A DNA stretch of 64,000 nt from Sambucus nigra (Eukaryota; Streptophyta; Magnoliopsida; Dipsacales; Adoxaceae). The stretch is taken from the NCBI GenBank assembly GCA_949130495.1, contig OX422220.1:123813810-123877809 (forward strand), in the 5' to 3' direction. Under the pieces are notes generated by a model. The model was given only the letters and a program-made list of their open reading frames with translations, searched no databases and was not told the DNA's origin. Positions 42,965 through 56,901 of this stretch are shown here, piece by piece. The number at the start of each line of letters is the position of its first letter. Position 1 is the first letter of the stretch. Position numbers and translations under genes: made by a program.

Positions 42965-43367
42965 CAAAAGAGAGAAGAGATACAAGAAACGGGTCAGAGC
43001 CCGAGGTTTAAAGATGATTTAGCAAGTATTTAAAATTGGTTCTTAAAACAAGTCTTATACGCATGTTAGTTATCGAACTCTCACATGAGTTTCTCACCTC
43101 TCATCTATTGTGCACGCCTAACGTACATATAATCTACCCAAGTTATACCACCCAGTCTAACTAGTCAGAAACCATACTAATACTAACGATGCTCACTAGT
43201 AGTATTCCCATATCGCCCATACAATACGCTATTCAAATAGTTTATCTCACATACTAAGTTTCATTATACACCGTCCAAATGGTAAATCTTTTATCCACTA
43301 AGATTATTTTATTTCTCATTTCCACTTTATCTAGTAGTTTCACCAATTAGGAAGTTCCCCAATTACA

Positions 43368-43408
<41 letters not shown>

Positions 43409-43559
43409 ATTATCCCTATATATATACACTAATCCTGCACCCTTAGGTTAAGACCATTTGGCGCAATGTAATTATTATTATTATTATTATTACCAAGTCT
43501 ACTAATTTCACACGGTAGAAATATTCACAAGTTCATATATATATATATATATATCTTGC

Positions 43560-43918
43560 ACCCCCGGGCCCATTAGTGCACCTATTAAGAGAATCATGCA
43601 TCCCCGGGTTAGCACCCATTAATGAACCTATCAATAATAATCCAGCACCCCTGGGTTATCACCCATTAGTGCACCTATCAATAACAATCCAGCATCACCG
43701 GGTTAGCACCCATTAATGCACCTATAAATAATAATCCTGCACCCCTGGGTTATCACCCATTAATGCGCCTATCAATAACAATCCAGCAACCCTGGGTTAT
43801 CACCCATTAGTGCGCCTATCAATAACAATCCAGCACCTCTGGGTTATCACCCATTAATGCGCCTAACAATAATCATCCTTGTACCCCCGGGTTATCACCC
43901 ATTAATACACTTAACAAT
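43560..43918. repeat. 47-bp minisatellite in the LARD LTR
   Basis: Units of about 47 bp share the core cccgggttatcacccattag, then tgcgcctatcaataa-aatccagca. About eight units lie here, with more at 45158-45245. The homologous array in the other LTR is at 58715-59155 with a different copy arrangement. Confidence 0.85.
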
Positions 43919-45152
43919 TGTAACAACCCGCGTAATTTTGGGCTATTTTAATTAATTTTTGGAAAATGGAGGAAAATAAAGTTTTAGATAAAATTATTTT
44001 TCTTGCTCAAATATGTTGGTTATTATTTTTAAAAGCGAGAATTTCAAACGGTTTCGAAAACGAAGTTAAAACGGATTTTAAAATGATTTTTTAAATGTTT
44101 TTAACTCTTGGAGTTGTTTTGACTTCCAACTCTTCATTTCTTTGCCTTATTTAAAGGAGTCTTTTGGATTCCAACTCTTCATTTCTTTGCATTATAAAAG
44201 GAAGTCATGAGAAACCCTTTTAACCTACTTTTGGCATAACTTTTGGCAGCAAATATATTTTATATTCCTCTTCTTTTTATATACACATTGGCCCTTGAGA
44301 TTTGTGAGTTCCAACCTTAGATTAGAGGTGTTCTTGGGGCTATTTTGTTGGAGGTTCTTGGAGGAGCTTTTGTAGATCTTTTGAGTTGATCTTGAGGATG
44401 TGATCATTGGTTTCTCATCATGGTTTGAGGTATGGGGTTTTACACAATATGCTCCTTAAATCTCGCGGGTGTCATTCTCTTTGAATTCTTGTTAATTGAA
44501 CTCATATTTGAATTGATAAATTCATTGAAATCTGGAAAATAATTGTTGAAATTATTTTGATTCATGTGGTATCATTATATTGATGATGAGCACGTTGTCA
44601 TGAGATTTTAATATGGCACGGATGTTGAGTACCCGCCAAAATACCTATTCCCGGGCTATGGCTTGATAAAGCATATGCGAATGGGGTGAGGCCTGGTGAC
44701 CCATTGATGTGTTGTTGAAAAATTATAATGATGAAATGCTATTGAGATTTGCATATTGATTTGAATATTTGTACTCGTGTTGTTACGCTTTATTCATCGC
44801 TAACATATATTTGTTGAGCATATTTTATGTCGTATTGTGTACTTCCCCATATTTTCTTTTAGTGGCAGGTTAGCGCGGATTTTGGGGCGCTATGGAGATT
44901 GATTTTAGCGAGGATTGTTTGGGAAAGATTTGTATTATTTTGATGTATAGAGCTTTGGAGATTTGTATTTTTTTTCGAGTTAGATAGTTGTAATTTTAAT
45001 TCGAGAGACTTGTTGTAATTGAAGAGTTATTAGTGGATTCCTATTATTGTATTGTGGGACTTTGATGCTCTATACCTTGTCACTTGTGGATTTGGATTTA
45101 TTTTATCGCATTAGCGCTCCGTTCGCTCTCCCCGGGCGGGCGGGGTGTTACA
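43919..45152 (+). mobile_element. Solo LTR, Ty3-type, second copy
   Basis: Starts TGTAACAACCCGCG and ends GGCGGGGTGTTACA, with a perfect duplication ACAAT (43914-43918 and 45153-45157). The uninterrupted site is visible in the right LARD LTR near 59047 (cttaacaatagagtttc). Same family as 19359-20529. Confidence 0.95.
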
Positions 45153-46795
45153 ACAATAGAGTTTCTTCACCCCCGAGTTATCACTCATTAGTGCGCTTAA
45201 TTATAAGATTCTTGCACCCCCGGGTTATCACCCATTAGTGCTCTTAGCAATAATATCGCATAATAGACATACACACGTGTTATTAAAATTTATAGGTATT
45301 TCCCCAACTTACATATATACTTCTCATACGTATTTTAATCTCAACATTACGTATAGTATAAATATTTATATTACTATTTCTCTCGTAATCTCCAAGGTAC
45401 ATTCTCTTTATACCGAAATAATTAAAGTATTAATTCGCACATACTTTTCCTGAAATTCTGTTTTGTTTAAGTTTACCATCGGGCAGTTTCTCTCACTCCA
45501 ATAAACCAGTAACCTCAAAACTGGACTCTAAGAAAATCCCCAAAATTTTACTACGTCGCTCGAACCAGAAGGGTTGTCTCTCAAACGATTGCCACGTGTC
45601 GTTGGAGCGACTTCGCGCGAGATACAGTTCTCGCTCGAACGAGATTTCGCGCGACGCGCACTGGTTCGTCCCCTTTGCCCAGAATTCAGCGTTTTTCACC
45701 ATTTTTGAACCTAAATATCTCTAAGATTCAACACCTAACACCTCTTCGTCAATCCCATTCAAGCCATAAAAGGTTATATAACATTCCTAACATCCTATGA
45801 TCATTAATTCGTCATCAATCATCAAAATTATATGAAATCCTCAAGTTAATTCAAATGAACCCTAGTTTCCAAATTTTCAATTAAAGATCCTAATCAATCT
45901 AGATTCGTTCATCAATATATAATTCAATTTCGTGATTAATCCTCTACATACATGAAGGAATTTCAACCACTAATTAACCCAGTCCTTAATCATAATTTAA
46001 ATCTCCAATTTTCACCCAATTAACATGTAAATCATGATTAATTTCACCTACTCTAACATGAGTATGATTTTTGCTAGAAGAAAGAAAGTAATAAATACTT
46101 GACTTAAATCGAAGGTCTGAATCCTTTGGTGATGTTGGTATAGATGCGTTCCTCTCTTCCCGATCTACGCGTTGGTGGTGGTGGTTGTGCAAGGTGGTGA
46201 TAATTTGGCCTTCCCTCTTGGAAATTGGTTCTCCCTCACACCCTCTATGGCTGTTCTTTACTTTCTGTATCTCTCAACCCTAAAGGAATTTTCTTGGCTG
46301 ATAAAATAACTCCCAATTATCGTCCATTAATTAAACCCAAAAATACAATTTACCATAATGCCCTCTCGGGACGCCGATTAGGCCCAAAATTACCTCGGGA
46401 CCCAAACTAAACACCCAGGTATACTATTTTGACTATCTCGACCCTCCCGGACTCAACGGCGCACTCTAAATGACCATACCAGTTAATAAAAGTAATTTCT
46501 CTTTTTATCCCAGTCAATTAGTCTCGACACGACTCACACGTGCGTCGGACTTAAATTACGAAACTGTCATATTTCTCACTTCCGTCAATTTATCAAATAT
46601 CATAGTTCCATATTACATATCACACAGTAATATTCAATAATTCTCAACAATAAGTATTAACCCTTGGCACGCTAGTTAATAATTATTTTAATCCGGATTA
46701 ATTAACAATTAAATTCTCACATTTTAGTTCAATTAATCCAACAAAAATAATTAATCACATAATTATTTAAATCATTAAAAATATGGGGTGTTACA

Positions 46796-49700
46796 TACTT
46801 CTCCCCCTTATAACGGAATTTCATCCCGAAATTCGAAAAAAGTATACCAGGTACAGACAACGCTGTAAAAATATTGTGCATCGCATCCTTGCGCTCCCAA
46901 CTAAGCTACTCCGTTCCACCCATATAGTACGCTATCGAGTACCCTTAATAATGAACACTTCACATGTGTTTGTTTTAAACTCCAGGTTACCTTATCATAT
47001 AGGCTCCTGCCCAAGCCTTTCCGTTTAAGTTTCACTACTTAAACTTTATTTTAGATATTCACTATCTAGCCTTCTACTATTTGCACCATAGTAGATTTAC
47101 CCTCTTTTCAGATACATACGACTTCATCTCGTGTCGTTCATACAAGTAAATTGGTTGTGAAATATATATTTCACACACAATATATACGATAATATCGATT
47201 CTTCTCCGACATTTGTAATCATAACTGATCCCCCACCTTTAACTATCAAGTAGGACAACAACAAAGTTTACCGTGCCATACTTCTACTGGCACTCTGCCC
47301 GAACGTGAACTTATAGGAGTTAGTTGGACACAAACTCCACTAGTGGAAGGAACTACTCTCCTCCTCCCCTAAGATCTCAGGGTCCACATAAAATTTTCTC
47401 TCTTGCATCTGATTAGACCGCTTGTCCTACCCATCCCTTTGTGGATATTAGGCCGTACTCAATCGAATTTTAGTACCTATAATCTCACCATCTCAGCTAC
47501 ATGAGAAGATCCTTGGGGATACTCTCCCATTCTCTAGTGGAAGAAGCCCCTACAGGTTTCGAATTGTCCACCCTTTTTCTAACAGTCAGGTGACCCACTG
47601 CAAGACTACCCTTGCAATATTACCCTACATCGTAACTCATCACCACTGTTGTTTGCATCCTGATACATTTTGTATTTCCTAAATAAATTTCAGTTTATCT
47701 TGAAACGTAAGTCTCTAACAAATCTTTGTGGATAGGCTTCGGCTTACCCGAATACATGTTATCAAATTCAAATGCTAATCAAAATCCACTGCCTGACCCA
47801 ATCACCTAGGGCGCCCATACACCCTATGCCTCGCGCATCATAATACAAATGGCATGTAATTTTCCTACTTCATTTCTTGCACCCTGGGTATCCTGATGTA
47901 GTAGGGGCGCAATCAACCACCCCACCAGTAAAAAATTATTCAATCCTTCAATGGCATCATTGCTCTATTAATGAGACTAAGGCTAGGCGACTCTATTGGC
48001 CTTAAGTTATAAAAGAATTATCAACGCTCAATTATATTCTTTTATAGGTACAATAACCAACGTACAAAATTTATGTACTATCGACCAAACTTCTCTCCAA
48101 CTCCCGACGTTCGCTAGTTTCATGCGTGGGATGTCTCGCAAAGGGAAATCCAAACAAGGACCCCCCCCCCCCCGATCACTACTATCTAACCTAGTCGGTT
48201 GTTGAGATCCGTAAGGCCCTCGATCCATACTATGTACCTCTCTACAATCTCCGTATGTTGACATAAGAGTTTGTTCGTCCACTCTCATGTCTCTAAACAT
48301 AACATGAAGCATGGCGCTCTCACTATCCCAGGTACTCAACGTTATATATATATAACAAGCTTTATCTCTCTGCTCGAAGAAGAACACTATGCATCCTGAG
48401 TCTCCTCAGTAAAATAAATTCTTACGCACCAGAATCACATATAACTAGACAGCATACCCGTTGAGGTATATAATACCATGAAAATTTTCATATATTCATA
48501 TATTTGGGCCCAACCCTATTTCAGGTGGTGCCGCACAAAATAAATATTTCTCCTCCCGGAGTATCCTTACGATAGTCATGTCACTACATTTTTACTATCG
48601 TTTAACCATACGGTAATTAATCATTACACATTACCATAATAAACTCTACTAAAGCTGACTCAATGCAGTAGTAAATTATAACAACAAAACATATTCTTAG
48701 GGCCTACCCGGTTCACTGACGGGCAGCATCAAAATGCCCTACTAACAACGAGAAATACGTTTGTAACAAGACTGTTAAAACTAAAGTTCCCCATTCAACT
48801 CGACTCACACACGAATTTTAGGGTCTCCAATTTACATATCAGTTGTGACACACCCGTGTCACTAGAATTAATCCTTTACTCACAAGGAAAAAGCAAAACC
48901 TCACTAGTCTCGCCAAATCACAGGGTCTCGGTACGTGGTTGCCATCACGACCCATGAACATCTGCAATTGTTATACATCTTAGGATTTCATTCTATAGTT
49001 GTCCCCTCTCATCATGGACAATTTATTCCATCATGTGGGTTTCACGCTCATTATTGAAACGTTGTCCCAAACTCTCTAGGTCTCAATTATGGCTTTACTG
49101 AACTCCCGTTTACATCCTAGGCCCCGTCGACCCTGACATATTGTATGCTACTATTCACGAGGACTCTACTGGTCCAGCCTGAACCCATCACTCCCGGGTT
49201 ATAAATTTCCTGGGCCTAATTCTCTTGACCCCAAATTCCTTTGTTGCACTCCTCCAGTTGTTATGCCTAACTGGCATGATTTACCATTTCTAATCTTTTC
49301 GGTCTCACTTCTCAATTATGGACACATTCAACACTTGTAGGTCTACTTCCTTCACATAGGGAAACTTCACGAGCCATTTTCCCGTCACTGGTCCCACTGA
49401 CCATTTTGGAAATGTTCTTCTCTCGGACCGAGTAGTCTTAACTTACTGGCTACGCTGGCCTTTCAGAACTATGGTTGGCCTCCACGACCCTGATTGACTT
49501 CATCGTCACTTTGTAGGAAGTTAATCAACTTAAAATCATCTAGCCCTGTTCCCTATTGGGTATACTCTCATGTGGGGTTTCACTAACACCGTTAAGTTCA
49601 GTTTTGCTTTTCGGCCAGATTCTATAACCTTTCTGGCTCACTTCTTCTAGAAAGAACGCAATAACTAGTCACCGTATAACCTTGACGACATCAACAGTAG

Positions 49701-50580
49701 TCATCGTAGCTAGATTTCTCATTTATGCTTGTATTCGACTCACGGGTCCTTTATCAACTATAAACCCTTTGGATAATTTATGCCCCTCTGCCAGGTACGA
49801 AGTTCATTATGCAATTCAACCTTTCTCTCACGATCGGTTTCTATCTTACCCATTGTGCTAAACATCAAAATTTCACTTGCGTTTTGTTACCATATCAAAT
49901 GGAAGACCTCACGATCAAATCGTACCCAAATTTCTCTCTAAATTTCAAACACACCTCTTTATATGTGGTGATTACCTCTAATCACTACATGATGCTCCTA
50001 AGAGCTATAGTTTTTAACTCCAAATTTAATTTTGAGTGTCATCACACCCCACTCTACACAATTGCCTTCAGATTTTCTTCCTCCGTTGGTCTGTTACACT
50101 CCCTTTTTCTTCTCTGCATTTTCACCGATGGGTTTTCAAAAGAGTCCCTATGATTTCCCCCTTATCGACTATGCTAGGTGGTCCTAAAACCACTCCACCG
50201 TTATCTACGACTGTGTCTTGGGAACAGGGAACCCACTGTTCCCGAGTGATGATTTCACTATCACTTTCTTAAGTAATTCTCATGGTGATTTTTGTCACGA
50301 TCACTCTTTACCGATTACTCTATGTCTTCTGTTGGGCTTCTTCTCCTGCAGTTCTTCTTACGGCCCTCGCTGGTCGTCCTAAAATGTTCGGGGTTCGAAT
50401 CACACAAAATTTCGTATATTGAGTCACATCCATTATAATTGGTAGCAGGAGAACGTAAGTCGCATACGTAAGGGAACACAACAATCCTATCATAAGGCTC
50501 TACATCAAAGAACGATGCACTGAAACGTAATAAGCCGCAAAAATCCTAAGGACACTAGAACCTGATGCTCTGATACAACC
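46796..50580 (-). other. Non-coding interior of the LARD-like element
   Basis: About 3.8 kb between the LTRs. I find no gag, protease, polymerase or integrase motif in any frame; the longest open frames are about 115-120 codons without recognisable domains. Only the primer-binding site and polypurine tract at its edges look functional. Confidence 0.75.
50567..50580 (-). other. Primer-binding site of the LARD-like element
   Basis: Minus strand GGTTGTATCAGAGC, a near match to the tRNA-Met-type site TGGTATCAGAGC, abutting the right LTR. Confidence 0.7.
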
Positions 50581-51072
50581 TGTGACACCCCGCCCAATTA
50601 AATATAGGGTGATCAGTCCTTTACCAATTTAAAATAGGATATTCAGTTGGTTCATTCTTAGCATCACTGTCGAAAACAATTAAACCATATTAATCACCTA
50701 ATATAAAATTAAGCTAGGTGCCAAAACATCTCCAATTTGAAAAACCAAGTAAATCCATTTTCATTCAATCTTAAAATATAAACTATTCACCACACATAGG
50801 AATATAAAAAATACTGAACATGAATCAAATACTGAAATAAATAAGACTGGGTAAAACTCCGAGTCAAAACTCCAAACCATAAACTAAACTGAAAACAATA
50901 TCTCTGATGAAGGAACCAGGTATGGGCGACACATTCCCTAGATAATAAGTCTAGATGATACTGAATGGAAAAGATAGATGTGTCTACTGCAAGGACCTAC
51001 AGCATCCACAACAACTGCAGCACGTCTGACACTCCAATTTCTAATTCAGGTACCCCTGGGGTTGAGCACCTG

Positions 51073-51113
<41 letters not shown>

Positions 51114-51772
51114 CAAAAGAGAGAAGAGATACAAGAAACAGGTCAGAGCCCGAGGTTTAAAAATAATTTAGCAAGTATTTAAAACTGGTTCTTAAAACAA
51201 GTCTTATACGCATATTAGTTATCGAACTCTGACATGAGTTTTTCACCTCTCATTTATTGCCATCTAATCCCCCCCTAGTTATACCACCCAGTCTAACTAG
51301 TGAGAAATCATACGAACACTAACTATGCTCACTAGTAGTATTCCCGTCTCGCCCATACAATACGCTATTCAAATAGTTTATCTCACATACTAAGTTTCAT
51401 TATACATCGTTAGAATGGTAAATCTTTTATCCACTAAGATTATTTTATTTCTCATTTCCACTTTATCTACTAGTTTCACCAAGTAGGAAGTTTCCCAAGT
51501 ACACTCAAATATATATATATATATATACAGATAGGCTCAGGTGCGGACTTCCTGTGCGGACTTTTCGTGTGGACTTTGTTCTTATCCCGAAAGTGGTCCC
51601 CTCGTGGTCCCAAAGACTTTTGTTATTTACTCTAGATGGTCCCCCTCTTGTCTTATACTAAAACCTTAGTTTAAGACTATATAATTAAAAGATTTATAAT
51701 TTAGACCCAAAATTGGTATCAAGACCTTAAAGATTTTAGAACCTCACCAAATTCCGACCAAAACCCAAATTA

Positions 51773-51786
51773 TGGTATCAGAGCCA
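51773..51786 (+). other. Pararetroviral primer-binding site
   Basis: TGGTATCAGAGCCA, the tRNA-Met-complementary site where caulimovirids start minus-strand DNA synthesis. A coding fragment starts 33 nt downstream. Confidence 0.85.
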
Positions 51787-51818
51787 TAAGACATTCCTTT
51801 TAGACTAAAAAGACTTTA

Positions 51819-52043
51819 ATGCCCTTGGGATTTATCTCTCGCATCTACCAAGATATTTTTGGATCCAACCCAGACTACCAACCTATACCCATAACTGATT
51901 TAGACTCAGAAGGTTGTTTAACCACACACATAGACGGTTGTTCATACATTGAACATATCCCAGCCAAACACGCAGACAATAGACAAGTTGTTTATTGCAA
52001 AAATTATAAAGTTATAATACCCATGTGTAGAGTTTTTGAATAG
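51819..52043 (+). pseudogene. Caulimovirid coding fragment after the primer site
   Basis: A 74-codon frame beginning MPLGFISRIYQDIFG. It ends shortly before the LTR insertion. I do not recognise the domain. By its place after the primer-binding site it could be the start of the viral polyprotein, but this is inference. Confidence 0.45.
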
Positions 52044-52059
52044 TCTTGTTTAAATCAAT

Positions 52060-54422
52060 ATCTTGATAGGAGAATGATGATATTTATACATGTTGGGATA
52101 GGAATCACATGTAGAATGATTTAACTTTTGTAGAGGATTAATATTCAGATTAGACTTGATGATTTTTCGGAATAAAATTTGGATTTTTAATGAAAATATG
52201 GGAAGAACACCATAACTAGGGTTTCAAGAAATTCTGGGTTTAATTCACTATTTCTTTAAAGGAATTGGAGTTTTGATGTATTTGACACGTTAGAAATTGT
52301 CCTAGTATATGTGAAAACATGTTAGGATCATTGGGTCGAAGTTTGGTGGACTATAATGGAGTTTGAAGATTTGTTAATTGAGGAAAAGCTTAACGAAGAA
52401 GACGAACTGCGTCTGTCCCTGTTCGATCGATCGATTGATCTCGAACTATCGATCGATCGAATATATCGATCGATCGACGCAAGATGTTCTTCCCCAATTT
52501 TTTCGTGTTTAAGTCTTCGTTGATTTTTGGGAATGAATGAGTGTCCTAGGATTTACATTATACTTATATGGGAGTGAGAATAAGACCAGTAGGTATATTG
52601 TTGAGGTCCGATAAGGCCATTGGGTGTAGGGCTTGGATTACGGACCGATGAGAATAAATCCAATTTAGTAGAGTATCGGGGAATTTGGAATTGAGTTACG
52701 AGGCGAAGTAAATTCAATTTAAGTAATAAACCAGTAGGGTAAGTAATAACTACTGAAATTATATGTGAGGGGTAACTAGGACCCTTAGAGTTGCATGAAT
52801 ACTCGAATAAATGCAATAGTGAAATAAATTCTAAATTAATGAGTACGGTAGATATAAGTAAAATATATTTCGTACGTGCATGATTTGGTGGGTCGGGTGT
52901 GTACCTACTAAATTATATAAAAGTTTGGGTTAAGAGAATTTTACCTAAATTAATTATGTTAGGGTCGATGAGACATTCCGAACTAACATAAAGTTATTAT
53001 ATGTTTGGGGTCGATGAGAAATGCCGAACCAAACCTTGAACTGGTGTCGCGATGAAAGAGTCCCGAACCAGAATATATGTATATATATATTTTTAAAAAT
53101 AGTTGGGGTCGATGGATAATTCCGAACCAACTCTCACTTGGGGTCGATGTATCATTCCGAACCAAGAATCATTTACGTGTGTATATAAATAATTGGGGTC
53201 GATGTATCATTCCGAACCAATTCTTACTTGGGGTCGATGTATCATTCCGAACCAAGAATCATTTACGTGTGTATATAAATAATTGGGGTCGATATATCAT
53301 TCCAAACCAATTCTTACTTAGGGTCGATGAATAATTACGAACCAAGAGTCCTTTACGTGTATAAAAAGGGCAAAATAGTAATGACTGATATTTAGTATAT
53401 ATTGTGTGTGAAATATATACTTGATGATATTCTACTTCTGTGTATTAATAGATTGATATATATATTATGTATTTAAAGATTCATACTGAATTGGTAAGTT
53501 AAGTAGTGAAACTTAATTACGAAATGCACCTTTAGATAGAGAAAATCTATTTAGTAATTCAAGTAGCGAAACTTAATTACACAAGTGGGAAGTCAACAAT
53601 TGTGAGAATTGTAGTAATTTTAGTAGTGAAACTAAATGAGAAGTCTTCAAAAATAACATAGATGAAATGTTACTTGAGAATTAATTAACATATGCGAGAT
53701 GTTAGTGAAACGATTGTACTGTATGGGCGGTACTGGAACTTGGGTACAGATAAGTTCAGTTGACTACTTTGGTTTTAGTTAGCTTGGGAGGTATGGCTAG
53801 ATAAACTAAGTGTAGAACGTTAGATGTGCACAAAAGATGAGGGGTGAGTTAACTCAAGAGAGTGTATGACAACCTAACATGTGTAATCAATAATCGCATT
53901 TTATATTGTGATAAACGCTTGTTAAATATTTTCAAAACCTTTTAGGTGTCCAGCCACAGGGATGGGTATGATGATTCCATTCCAGGGACTCGGAGTTGTA
54001 GCACAGTGGATGCTTACAGGATTTTGACTAGACGATATGTCTCATTCAGATCTAGTACAGGATCTCACACTACTCTATGTACGATCTTGTGGTCCGGTAT
54101 TAGGCTCAAATGTTAGTTTCAGGCTAGTGGTTATTCTATTGTTGTTTGGGATTTTTAGCCGATGGTTTATTCGGTAATACTTTTGTTCTATTGTACTTTT
54201 ACTTTGTTGATTGGGTTATAGTACATGATTATTTTTACTTTGTTCCGCATGGTTGATTTATCTGTTTTAAGAAAGATAAAATTTGGCACCGGTCTAATTT
54301 TACTTAGGGGATTAGTAATTAAAAAAATTTCGACAGCGATGCTAAGAATGAACCATTTGAGAAACCTGTTTTAATTTAATAAAGGCCTGATCACCCGATG
54401 TTTAATTAGGCGAGGTGTCACA
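52060..54422 (+). mobile_element. LTR inside the pararetrovirus, left end unresolved
   Basis: The right terminus (ggcctgatcacccgatgtttaattaggcgaggtgtcaca, 54384-54422) is the inverted form of the LARD LTR start, and agccacaggga near 53952 matches LARD near 42917. It therefore belongs to a related family in the opposite direction. It holds a TCGATCGATCGA cluster at 52420-52480 and a tandem repeat at 52970-53345. No TG start or TSD was found, so the left end may be truncated. Confidence 0.7.
52970..53345. repeat. Tandem repeat of ggggtcgatg-at-attccgaaccaa
   Basis: At least eight units of about 26 nt, in places grouped into an 81-bp higher-order unit with aatcatttacgtgtgtatataaataatt. It lies inside an LTR. 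Confidence 0.85.
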
Positions 54423-55202
54423 GCCATTTGGATACTTGAATGCTCCTCAAGTTTTCCAAAGAAGAATGGATAATATATTTAGACTGTATTCAGAATTTTG
54501 TCTTATTTACATAGATGATATTCTTGTAGCAAGTAAGACTGAGATATAGCATATAGACCATCTTAAAAAGATTATTTTAGATTTAGATAAACGTGGTATT
54601 GTTATTTCCGAAAGGAAAATGCAATTATTTCAGACTGAGATAGACTTTGTGGGAATGCATATTAATAAAGGAAAATTATCCTTGGCAGAACACATAACTA
54701 AGAAGATTCTTGAGTTTCCAGACCAACTCAAAGATAGAAAATAATTACAATCATTTTTAGGATTGCTTAATTGTGCTGTAGACTTTATTAAAGACCTTGC
54801 TTCAAAAAGACAAAGCTTAACATCCAAATTAAAAGGAACAGATAAAACCAATCCCTTTTATTGGACTAAAGATGATTTTGAAGTAATAAGATAAATTAAA
54901 GATGCAGTCAAGAACATTCCTTTACTTGAACTACCTAATGCAGAAGACCAGTTTATAATAGAAACAGATGCCTCTGATAAATAATGGGGAGCAGCATACT
55001 TTGCCATTGATCATCAGACAAAAAAGAAAAAACTTTGAAGACATAGTTCTGGAACCTTTACAGACTAGAAACAAGATACACTGCCCATGAAAAAGAAGTT
55101 TTAGCTATAGTAAGGGCAATAGAAAAATATATGTTATTTCTTAGACCTAAACATTTTACTGTTTATACTGACTCTTCTTATGCAGTAAATTTAGAGATTT
55201 AG
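54423..55202 (+). pseudogene. Caulimovirid reverse transcriptase/RNase H remnant
   Basis: Starts abruptly after the LTR with PFGYLNAPQVFQRRMDN and contains the catalytic CLIYIDDILVAS. A thumb/connection segment (FVGMHINKGKL, SFLGLLNC) and RNase H landmarks (IIETDAS, later YTDSSYA) follow. Several in-frame stops and at least one frame change near 55050 occur. The N-terminal half of the polymerase and the protease are absent on this side of the LTR. Reverse transcriptase without integrase nearby supports a pararetrovirus over a Ty3 element. Confidence 0.87.
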
Positions 55203-55204
55203 AC

Positions 55205-55693
55205 TTGTCCAAATCAAGGACTAATAGAATAATTAGATGGCAACAATTGCTTAATGGTTATGTCATCTCTGTTATACATATTAAGGGAAGTAAAAATACC
55301 ATTCCAGACATTATAGGAAAAGAGCCAATGTTTTCTAACACTAATATAATTTCATGTTTTATGTTGCAAACAGAAGACCTAGAAGACATGAGTTCCTCTG
55401 GAATGAATAAACCGAACAGGGAAGACGTTGTAGACTATCTTAGACGCGTAATACCAAATGCTGGTGTAACGGAAAGACCGACTCATATTCAAGACTCTCA
55501 AGAAAGACCAATCTTAGAGAACTTTGATGATATCTTAGTTCCTCCTAGAAAATCTAGACAAGAGATTATTTCTCAAAATAGACTCATTGGGAAGATGTAT
55601 TTTTCCCAATATAGACCCGATCAAAGATCAAGTTTAGACGAGAATTCTCAGAAGACGAAAATACCCTTATATATGCCATATGGTGGAACGTGA
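55205..55693 (+). pseudogene. Caulimovirid RNase H end and C-terminal extension
   Basis: The first part (RIIRWQQLLNGYVISVIHIK, then GSKNTIPDIIG) is the usual end of an RNase H domain. About 110 further residues have no recognised domain. The frame ends at a TGA overlapping the start of the next coding region by a few bases, as compact viral genomes often do. Confidence 0.7.
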
Positions 55694-56663
55694 AGAATAG
55701 ATTGTGGATCGAGTTCAAACAAAATTTGGTAGATATTGACAGATTTATGAGGACTCAAAGACTCGCAGTTACCCAACTCAGTGGCACTGCTATACCTAGA
55801 CCACAGACTCAAACCTATGCTCAGACACTTGGAGAATCCTCCAAAATTAGACCCGCTGATAATTTTTGTTATCAGAAAAAGACTTTTAAGACTAAGATTG
55901 TTATACTATTTGGTCATAATAATCTTCCATTAACAGAAGACTATAAGAAAGAATCTAATAACATTATTGAGCATTTCAATATGTTATTATCTGAGACTAA
56001 TGGAGATGCTTTAATAATGAAAGGTTTCTTCAAAGACGTTCCAAAGATTTATCTTGCTGGGAAAACAGAAATTGCCCAGATAACCTTAGCAGACTATGGG
56101 TTCATCGGATTCATCCAAATTGAGACTATAGAAGACTCTGTTGCTCTTGGAAAAATAGTCCATGAGTACGTTAAAAAGGTAGAAGATTTCCTTCCTTTAT
56201 TTGCTAGAATCTATCAAATTGCTCCAAGTTCCTGCGGAGGAATGAGAGTGGAAGGATTTAGACTTATTAGTTTTCTAATTATACATTTGAAGATATTGAG
56301 ATCCAATCTGAAGATGAGATTAAAGATTTAATTATTGATAAGTCCAAGCTCCAGATCGCTCAAGCCATGGAGACAATTAAAATCATGGAGTTATTGACAG
56401 GAGAAGACAGGTGGTACACTGCCTACCACAAAAAAGACCTGATAATCCAAGCTGATGAGCCATTCAATGGAAGGCTCAAGAAAGAATCCAAAGAAATGGT
56501 AGAGATAGCTTTGCCAGCCAGCCTTAGAACGGTAGGCCTTATTGATGAATTTTTCAATAATACCCTCCCAAACCAGGATAAGGCAGAAGAAGACACAGAC
56601 ACGACAAAGAAGGTCCCCTCAGTGGTGGATGAATTATTAAAGACGGAAGAATCGTTTGCCTAG
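55690..56663 (+). pseudogene. Caulimovirid downstream coding region, frame-broken
   Basis: A 213-codon frame (55690-56331) and a 98-codon frame (56367-56663) appear to be parts of one coding region. Coding character moves from the first frame to the second near 56270. Recognisable phrases are QTYAQTLGESSKIR, KIVILFGHNNLPL, YVKKVEDFLPLFARIYQIAP and LLTGEDRWYTAYHKKDLI. Its position after the polymerase and before the promoter suits a transactivator/inclusion-body-type protein of Caulimoviridae, but I do not see decisive motifs. Confidence 0.5.
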
Positions 56664-56901
56664 ACCATGATTTCCATAAAGCAAAAGGATGCCTGCCCCA
56701 CATGGGCCACCAGACTGATGAAAAAGACGAAGACTTTGTTTGATGCTCTTCCATTATTACAAAACGACAAAGACTTGGCATGCCTTTATTTTCATAAAGA
56801 AAGAGGTCCCCCCAAATTATCAAAAGACGATAAAAGCTTTAGACCCAACTGATAAGATTCTGAAGACAATGCTGCTTTAATAATTTGAACCGGATTACTT
56901 T

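Larger units (their letters stand above)
42444..46795 (-). repeat. LARD 3' LTR (left), interrupted by a solo LTR
   Basis: Contains TA microsatellites at about 42935-42962 and 43373-43402, a 47-bp minisatellite at 43560-43918 resuming at 45158-45245, and a CGCTCGAACGAG cluster at 45545-45665. Interrupted by the solo LTR 43919-45152. Short open frames here are incidental. Confidence 0.88.

Noticed and set aside
43560..43918. Regularly spaced repeat considered as a CRISPR-like array
   Set aside because: Units are contiguous 47-bp minisatellite copies with no unique spacers, in a plant retroelement LTR.
45986..46192. Conserved-looking 68-codon frame MHNHHHQRVDREER, also at 59895-60101
   Set aside because: Both lie at the same place in the two LARD LTRs, so similarity reflects the LTR pair and not protein selection.
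49809..50153. 114-codon frame in the LARD interior
   Set aside because: No recognisable domain, opposite to the element's direction, and the region is otherwise non-coding.
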